Shown: positions 58,423-64,000 of the stretch, one piece after another
Position numbering within the stretch: position 1 is the first letter of the stretch
Layout of the letters: the number at the start of each line of letters is the position of its first letter
DNA from: Terrabacter sp. Ter38
GTDB taxonomy: Bacteria > Actinomycetota > Actinomycetes > Actinomycetales > Dermatophilaceae
Reading direction: 5' to 3'
DNA: 64,000 nt
NCBI RefSeq assembly: GCF_024519435.1
Contig: NZ_JALJRZ010000001.1
Coordinates: 372,001 to 436,000 of the forward strand
The notes under the pieces: model-generated
Told to the model about the DNA's origin: nothing
What the model saw: the letters and a program-made list of their open reading frames with translations, nothing else
The model's database searches: none
Program-made: the position numbers and the translations under genes

Positions 58423-59148
58423 ATGCCCCAGTCGCCGTCGTCGCGGCGCAGGAACGTGCCGTTCCTCGCGACGCTCGCGCTGGTCATCGCCGCACTGGCG
58501 GTCGTGCTGTACGTCGCCGTCGTCGCACAGCGCGGCGGGGAGCAGGCATCCGCGCCCGCCGCGGACGACGTCTCGTGCACGGCTCCCCCGCTGCCGCCCA
58601 CGGCGTTCCCGACCTTCACGGCGGCTCCGGACGCGTCCGTGGCAGCAGGCTCGATCTGGACCGCCCACGTCCGCACGACGTGCGGCGACCTGACGCTCCG
58701 CCTCGACGGAAGGCGCGCCCCCAGGAGCGTCGCCTCGTTCGTCACGCTGGCTCGGGCGGGCTACTGGACCGACAGCGTCTGCCACCGGCTCACCACGGAC
58801 CCGGCGCCGACCGCCTTTCTCCAGTGCGGTGACCCGTCGGGCCGCAGCACGGCCGAGCCCGGCTACGACCTGCCCCTCGAGAACGTGCCCGCGGACCGCA
58901 CCTACCGGGTCGGCGACGTCGGACTGGCCCGGGGAGACGGCTTCCCCGGCACCGCAGGCGAGTTCTTCGTCGTCCACCGCGACTTCACGGTGCCGGCCGG
59001 GGCACCCGTCTACTCCCTCATCGGCAGCGTCACGTCGGGTCAGCAGATCGTGCGGCACATCGTGAGTCTCGGCGGCGAGGACTTCCGGTCGGACGGGCCA
59101 CCCTTCACCTCCATCAGCGTGCTCACCGTCGAGGTGCGCCGCGGCTGA
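58423..59148 (+). CDS. Membrane-anchored cyclophilin-type PPIase
   Basis: The 241-residue protein has one N-terminal helix (FLATLALVIAALAVVLYVAVV), then a linker and a cyclophilin domain (SVASFVTLARAGYWTDSVCHRL onward, FLQCGDPSGR, GEFFVVHRDF). Such extracytoplasmic prolyl isomerases help fold exported proteins. Some catalytic-groove residues differ from classic cyclophilins (CGDPSG in place of GGDPTG), so activity is uncertain. Confidence 0.88.
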   Translation: MPQSPSSRRRNVPFLATLALVIAALAVVLYVAVVAQRGGEQASAPAADDVSCTAPPLPPTAFPTFTAAPDASVAAGSIWTAHVRTTCGDLTLRLDGRRAPRSVASFVTLARAGYWTDSVCHRLTTDPAPTAFLQCGDPSGRSTAEPGYDLPLENVPADRTYRVGDVGLARGDGFPGTAGEFFVVHRDFTVPAGAPVYSLIGSVTSGQQIVRHIVSLGGEDFRSDGPPFTSISVLTVEVRRG

Positions 59149-59155
59149 GCCGTGA

Positions 59156-61091
59156 TCAGCCGCGGCGCCGGGACAACGGCCCCAGGGCCTCCGCCCGGTC
59201 GAGCCGATCGGCGAGGAAGCGCCCTTCGTCGGCGAAGTCGAAGGTGAAGCTCGATGCGAAGGCCTGCTGGGTCCACGAGCCGTCAGGGTGCTCGAGGTCA
59301 GACCTGCTGCGCACCGCGGTGAGGTCGTGACCGCGCAGGGCCGCGATGAGGAACTCGTTGCGGGCCGTGTAGGCGTCGGGCCCGAGGGCGAAGACACGCT
59401 TCGGCGTGCGGCAGAACGCGAGCGAGAAGAGACCGCTCCCCGCGAATCCGGCGATCGTCTCGGCGGCGCGGGAAGAGCGCCACTTGCTCGGCGAGCGGGT
59501 GGTCCTCGGGGTGGACGATCGCGAACCCCCGTTCGACGAAGAACGCCTCGACCTCGGCGACGTTGTGGCACGAGCGCTTGAGCGAGGGCCGACGGGACAC
59601 GAAGATCCGGCGGGGTCGCTCGCGCTTCTCGGCCGAGGCGACGACGTGGTCGCCGACGCGGTCCCAGATGCTCGCCATCGAGGGGTGGACGAAGCGAGGG
59701 AGTGAGAACATGCCCGTCGAGGTGTAGAGCCGCTCGGGCCGACACGGGGCCATGAAGACGTGGACGTCGTCTGGCGTGATCCCGAAGGCGCCGAGGATGT
59801 CGATCTCGAAGGGTGCGAGGACGGCCGGCTCACGGTCGTGCTGGAGCGTCAGGAGCACTTTGACGTCGGGCTCGAGCTCGCGGACCCGCTCCCAGGCCCA
59901 CATGCGGCCCAGCTGCTCGGTCATCAGGTGGCCGAAGTGCCCCGGCCACTCCGAGTCGAGGTGAAACCAGGCGCCGGGCAGCTCGTCGGGCGCGCTGATG
60001 TCTCGGCGCACCGTCCCGAACCGGGGCGCGCGCTCGACGACGTAGACGTTGGCGATCCGTTCCATCCAGCTCTGCCGGAACGTCTCGGGGAAGAGGAGGT
60101 CGTCTCGGGTCACGATCTGCCCCCGCGAGCATGTCGGGCCGTCGTAGCGACGCAGCACCATCTCCGGCACGGTCAACCGGGACTGGACGTAGGGATCGGC
60201 TACCCGGTTGACGTCGTAGGCGCAGGTCGCGGTCCACGTGACGGCCGCCAAGGCATCGAGCCGCTCCCCCAGCTCCGGTCGACCCGCGAGGACGGTGTCG
60301 ACCTCCTCCTCGCGCAACTTGGGTGCGACGCGCACGCCGTTGACGACGCGGAGCACCTTGCTGTGCACGTGGACCTGCTCGAGCGAGCGCCCGAGCCCCT
60401 CGACGTCCCGGTAGGCGGGCGCATCGATCCGGTCGTCCTGGAAGTCGCGGGTGCGAGCCTCCTGGGCTCTGGCGACGAGTCCCCACAGGTCGCCGGCAAA
60501 GGGGGCATCCGGAGGCAGGTTCTCGTTGGGCAGGGCGTCGTCGACGGCGATCCGGGAGCCGCCGTCCGAGGCGGTCAGCGCTGCCGCCTGTCGTTCGGCG
60601 AGGGACTCCGTCGGGCACGAGGCGGGCGCTGGCGCCTCGAGCGCCAGCGGGACGAGACGTCGGGCGACGTACTCGCCGCCCCGGCGCAGGTGCATGAAGA
60701 CCCGCTCGAAGAGCAGGGCCTGCTCGTTGCCGTTCTCGTCGGATGCATCGACGACCAGGTCGAAGGGCCCTTCGACGGTGAGCCGCGCATGGGTCGTCGA
60801 GGCGTCGTCGGGCAGCTGCACCGTCGACACGCGAAGGCTCGGCCACTGGTCCGCGAGGATCGCCGACCACGGCGCGGCGTCGCGGCCGCCCACGACGAGC
60901 ACGGCGCCGTCGGTGCGCCCCTGCAGCGCGTCGACGACGACCTCCATGGCGGCGAGGTGCGGCCGCACGTCGGCCCACCGCTGCTGGTCGGCGCGCCTGA
61001 CCAGCTCGCTCGCCGGGTGCGTCGCCGGCTCCCCCACGGCGGGGTCGGCGGCATCACCGTCCGTGGGTCGCGTGGCTGGCACAGGGGACAT
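59156..61091 (-). pseudogene. GT61-type glycosyltransferase with a frameshift
   Basis: The frame from 61091 encodes a glycosyltransferase of the GT61 (DUF563) family: WFHLDSEWPGHFGHLMTEQLGRMW and later RRIFVSRRPSLKR. Near 59470-59472 an extra base (GGG where GG would keep frame) shifts the reading; the family ending AAETIAGFAGSGLFSLAFCRT continues in the next frame to 59156. Without the shift the product would be about 645 residues. Residues 30-160 form a Rossmann-like, methyltransferase-type region that is unusual for GT61. It may be a recent pseudogene or a sequencing error. Confidence 0.75.
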
Positions 61092-61157
61092 CCAAGCACG
61101 CCCTCGCCACCGGGAGCGTCAGGACGGGGCGGTTGCCGGAGAGCTCACAGGGCGGGC

Positions 61158-62408
61158 TCAGCCCGAGTGTGTCGTGACGCCGTAGCGGCCCCGGGAGGCC
61201 AGCGCCCAGCGGGCCGCGGGCACCGACACGAGCGCGATGACGACCATGAAGGCTGCCAGGACCAGCCAGCCGGTTTCGCCGAGGTCGACGCAGAGGTAGG
61301 TGACGACCGGCGGTGCGACGACCGCGAGGACGCTGAACCCGAGGCCGGCGAAGCCTTGGTACTGCCCCTGCCGCTCGTGAGGCGCGAGACCCATCTGCAG
61401 TCCCCACTGCCCACCCGAGCCGATCATCTCGCCGACCACGTGCACGAGAGAGCCGGCGACCAGGGCGGCGACGGCGAGCCACATCGACCCCCGGTCGGCG
61501 ACGGCGACGATCGCGAAGCCCGCAGCGATCCACCACGCCCCGCGCACGAGGGCCCGGGCGCCGGCCACGACGGAGTCGGCGCGACGTGAGAGCCGGACCT
61601 GGAAGAGCGCGACGGCGGCGGTGTTGATGATGAGCAGGACGGCCACCATGACCGTGGGCGCGGCCGTGTGGGCCGAGACGTAGAGCGCCAGGCCGAGCTC
61701 CATGACGAAGAAGTGGAGCGAGAAGAGCCCCGTGATGACGGTGATGACGACGTAGGGCCAGTCGCGGATCACCGCGAGCCGCGGCTCGCCGACGGCCCGG
61801 GCATGAGGGGCGATCTCGGGCAGCCGCGTCGAGTTCCAGGCGGCGAACCCTGTGAACACGGCGTTGAGGACGAAGACGCTGACGTAGGCCCACCGCTGGT
61901 CGAGGATGAGCGCCGCACCGCCGAAGACCGATCCGAGGCCGAGCGCCGTGTTCGTGACGGCCCGGAGATACGCCTTGAAGAGCACCCCTCGACCGCCGGT
62001 GGCGAGCTGGGCGATGACGCCCTGGTTGACCGCGCCGGCTCCGCGCTCGAAGAACGCGAGGACGCCGAGCAGGAGCGCCAGCATCCATGGGGTCGTCGCG
62101 AGCACCGGCGGCGCGCTGAAGACAGCCGCGCCGACCATGAACGCCGTGAGCACCCGCCGCGGGCCACGCGTGTCGCCGAGGTGCCCGGCCGGCACCTGGA
62201 CGACGATGCCGACCACCGCCGACACCGACATCGCGAGCGCCACCTCGGTGGCGCTGAAGCCGACCTGGCGAGTGAAGTAGAGGGCGCTGGTCGTCAGGAC
62301 GGCGCCGGCCCCGAAACGATTGGCGAACGACCCCAACGCGAGGATGCGCAGGTCGCGGTCCACCGGGATGCCCCGGCTGGTCAGCGGTTGGGTCGTCGTC
62401 GCCGTCAT
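61158..62408 (-). CDS. MFS transporter
   Basis: The 416-residue protein has 12 predicted hydrophobic helices and the MFS loop 2-3 motif GHLGDTRGPRRVL after the second helix. The substrate is unknown; a drug or small-molecule exporter is typical for this subgroup. ATG 62408 follows GAGGAGA. It is divergent from the tyrosine phosphatase gene. Confidence 0.88.
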   Translation of the reverse strand: MTATTTQPLTSRGIPVDRDLRILALGSFANRFGAGAVLTTSALYFTRQVGFSATEVALAMSVSAVVGIVVQVPAGHLGDTRGPRRVLTAFMVGAAVFSAPPVLATTPWMLALLLGVLAFFERGAGAVNQGVIAQLATGGRGVLFKAYLRAVTNTALGLGSVFGGAALILDQRWAYVSVFVLNAVFTGFAAWNSTRLPEIAPHARAVGEPRLAVIRDWPYVVITVITGLFSLHFFVMELGLALYVSAHTAAPTVMVAVLLIINTAAVALFQVRLSRRADSVVAGARALVRGAWWIAAGFAIVAVADRGSMWLAVAALVAGSLVHVVGEMIGSGGQWGLQMGLAPHERQGQYQGFAGLGFSVLAVVAPPVVTYLCVDLGETGWLVLAAFMVVIALVSVPAARWALASRGRYGVTTHSG

Positions 62409-62504
62409 GACACTCTCCTCGTCACGCATTTCTCTCGACGTCAAGATATCTGGCGGTGGGCACATCGGTGCAAGTCGTTGTGGAGAGTCGCATATGGTGC
62501 TGGG

Positions 62505-63326
62505 GTGTACAGCCCGAACTGGATCGAGCTCGACGGCGTCGTCAACATGCGTGACGTGGGCGGCATGGTGACCGCCGACGGCGACACCCTCCGACCGCGT
62601 CGGCTGCTGCGCTCCGACAACCTCCAGGACCTCACACCCGGCTCCGTCGACGCCCTCGTCAACCGCTACGGCGTCAGTGACGTCGTGGACCTGCGCACCG
62701 ATGTCGAGGTCGCGAAGGAGGGCGACGGCCCGCTCCGCGCGCTGGACGGCATACGACACCACCACCACACGCTCTACCGCGAGGACACGACCGAGTCGGG
62801 CATCCCGGCCGCCGAGCGCGCCCTCCCCTGGGAGACCGACGAGCGTCAAGACGCCGCGGCTGCCGAGAGGAACGGTGGCCACTCTCCGAGCCACGACCAG
62901 TTCTGGTCGGAGCACTACCTCGGCTACCTCGCGAGACGGCCCGACTCGGTCGTTGCCGCTCTGCACGCCATCGCCGCGAGCGAGGGTGCCGCGATCGTGC
63001 ACTGCGCCGCCGGCAAGGACCGCACCGGCACGGTCGTCGGACTCGCACTCAAGGTCGTGGGCGTGCCCGACGACCTCGTCGTGGCCGACTACGCGGCGTC
63101 GGCCGAGCGCGTCGCCGCGATCATGGACCGGCTGCGCGCCAAGGAGGCGTACGCCGCGAACCTCAAGGACAAGACCGTGGCGCAGCAGTCGCCGACCACC
63201 GACACGATGCGCCTGCTGCTCGCCGCACTCGACGAGCGCTACGGCGGCCCGCTGGGCTGGCTCGACTCCCAAGGCTGGACGGCGGCCGACACGGAGCGCC
63301 TGCGGCGCAAGCTGCTCGAGGCCTGA
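62505..63326 (+). CDS. Tyrosine-protein phosphatase
   Basis: The 273-residue protein is a protein tyrosine/serine phosphatase of the IphP/PtpB-like family. The P-loop HCAAGKDRTG holds nucleophile Cys167 and Arg173, and NMRDVGG near the start is the family entry motif. It starts at GTG 62505. Ile in DGIRHHHH uses ATA and the next Arg CGA, both rare, within a GTATGCC motif. Confidence 0.9.
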   Translation: MYSPNWIELDGVVNMRDVGGMVTADGDTLRPRRLLRSDNLQDLTPGSVDALVNRYGVSDVVDLRTDVEVAKEGDGPLRALDGIRHHHHTLYREDTTESGIPAAERALPWETDERQDAAAAERNGGHSPSHDQFWSEHYLGYLARRPDSVVAALHAIAASEGAAIVHCAAGKDRTGTVVGLALKVVGVPDDLVVADYAASAERVAAIMDRLRAKEAYAANLKDKTVAQQSPTTDTMRLLLAALDERYGGPLGWLDSQGWTAADTERLRRKLLEA

Positions 63327-63391
63327 GTCGCCACGGCCCGTAGCATTGGGGGCGACAGCCCCGACCGAATCACAGAGGGCTGCGGCTGTGG

Positions 63392-64000
<609 letters not shown>

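Overview
The window is high-G+C, densely coding chromosomal DNA from an actinobacterium. WhiB, DUF3145 and DUF3097 proteins, a gluABCD uptake operon, an actinobacterial-type LexA box and a leuA leader peptide all fit Actinomycetota. The gene set and order (fabH-acpP-fabF; lepA-hemW-hrcA-dnaJ-rsmE-phoH-ybeY-era-leuA-recO-uppS-zur-znu-glyS-dus-dgt-dnaG) suggest a Micrococcales genome, perhaps Intrasporangiaceae. The family assignment is inference.

Layout: (1) 51-2889 carries type II fatty-acid synthesis genes fabH, acpP and fabF. (2) 2968-6725 is a minus-strand block: the RNA ligase rtcB, an unusual in-frame HNH nuclease/WhiB reading frame, a DUF3145 protein and a Rieske ferredoxin. (3) A CAT-anticodon tRNA at 6935 starts an accessory region that runs to about 13.4 kb. 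It holds a broken IS3-type element, a large secreted phosphoesterase with PKD repeats, a second copy of the tRNA 3' half at 12196 and the wreck of an M43-type metalloprotease. (4) 13.4-19.5 kb has a mycothiol/DinB-type protein, a secreted M23 peptidase and the gluABCD amino-acid ABC transporter. (5) 19.5-30.4 kb is housekeeping: tRNA-Asn, dnaG, dgt, a dihydrouridine synthase, a sulfurtransferase and glyS. (6) 30.8-34.2 kb is a zinc-uptake operon, znuA-znuC-znuB-zur, with a Zur-like operator in front.

(7) 34.3-47.5 kb runs mostly on the minus strand: uppS, recO, a membrane protein, leuA with a peptide leader, era, a CBS-domain membrane protein, ybeY, phoH, an S10 peptidase and a HIT protein. 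It is interrupted by plus-strand alkB, which has a perfect LexA box, and a DinB-type gene. (8) 47.6-49.5 kb is an ECF/SigE-type sigma factor translationally coupled to a membrane protein with spore-germination-type (GerMN/Gmad2) domains. (9) 49.6-64 kb holds rsmE, dnaJ and hrcA (with a CIRCE element), DUF3097, a CHAP-domain surface protein, an aldehyde dehydrogenase, hemW, a cyclophilin, a frameshifted GT61 glycosyltransferase, an MFS transporter, a tyrosine phosphatase and the end of lepA.

The most unusual signals are not single genes. A short motif, GTATGCC(G), recurs about 34 times on both strands. It falls in different codon phases and forces rare codons (TAT, ATA, GTA, GCA), so selection seems to act on the DNA. 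Two intergenic arrays of perfect hairpins, at about 28.0 and 49.5 kb, both have a 66-67 bp period and both lie between convergent genes. These, the HNH-WhiB frame and the tRNA-bounded island are the main candidates for something new. No CRISPR array, cas genes, rRNA or intact integrase was seen.
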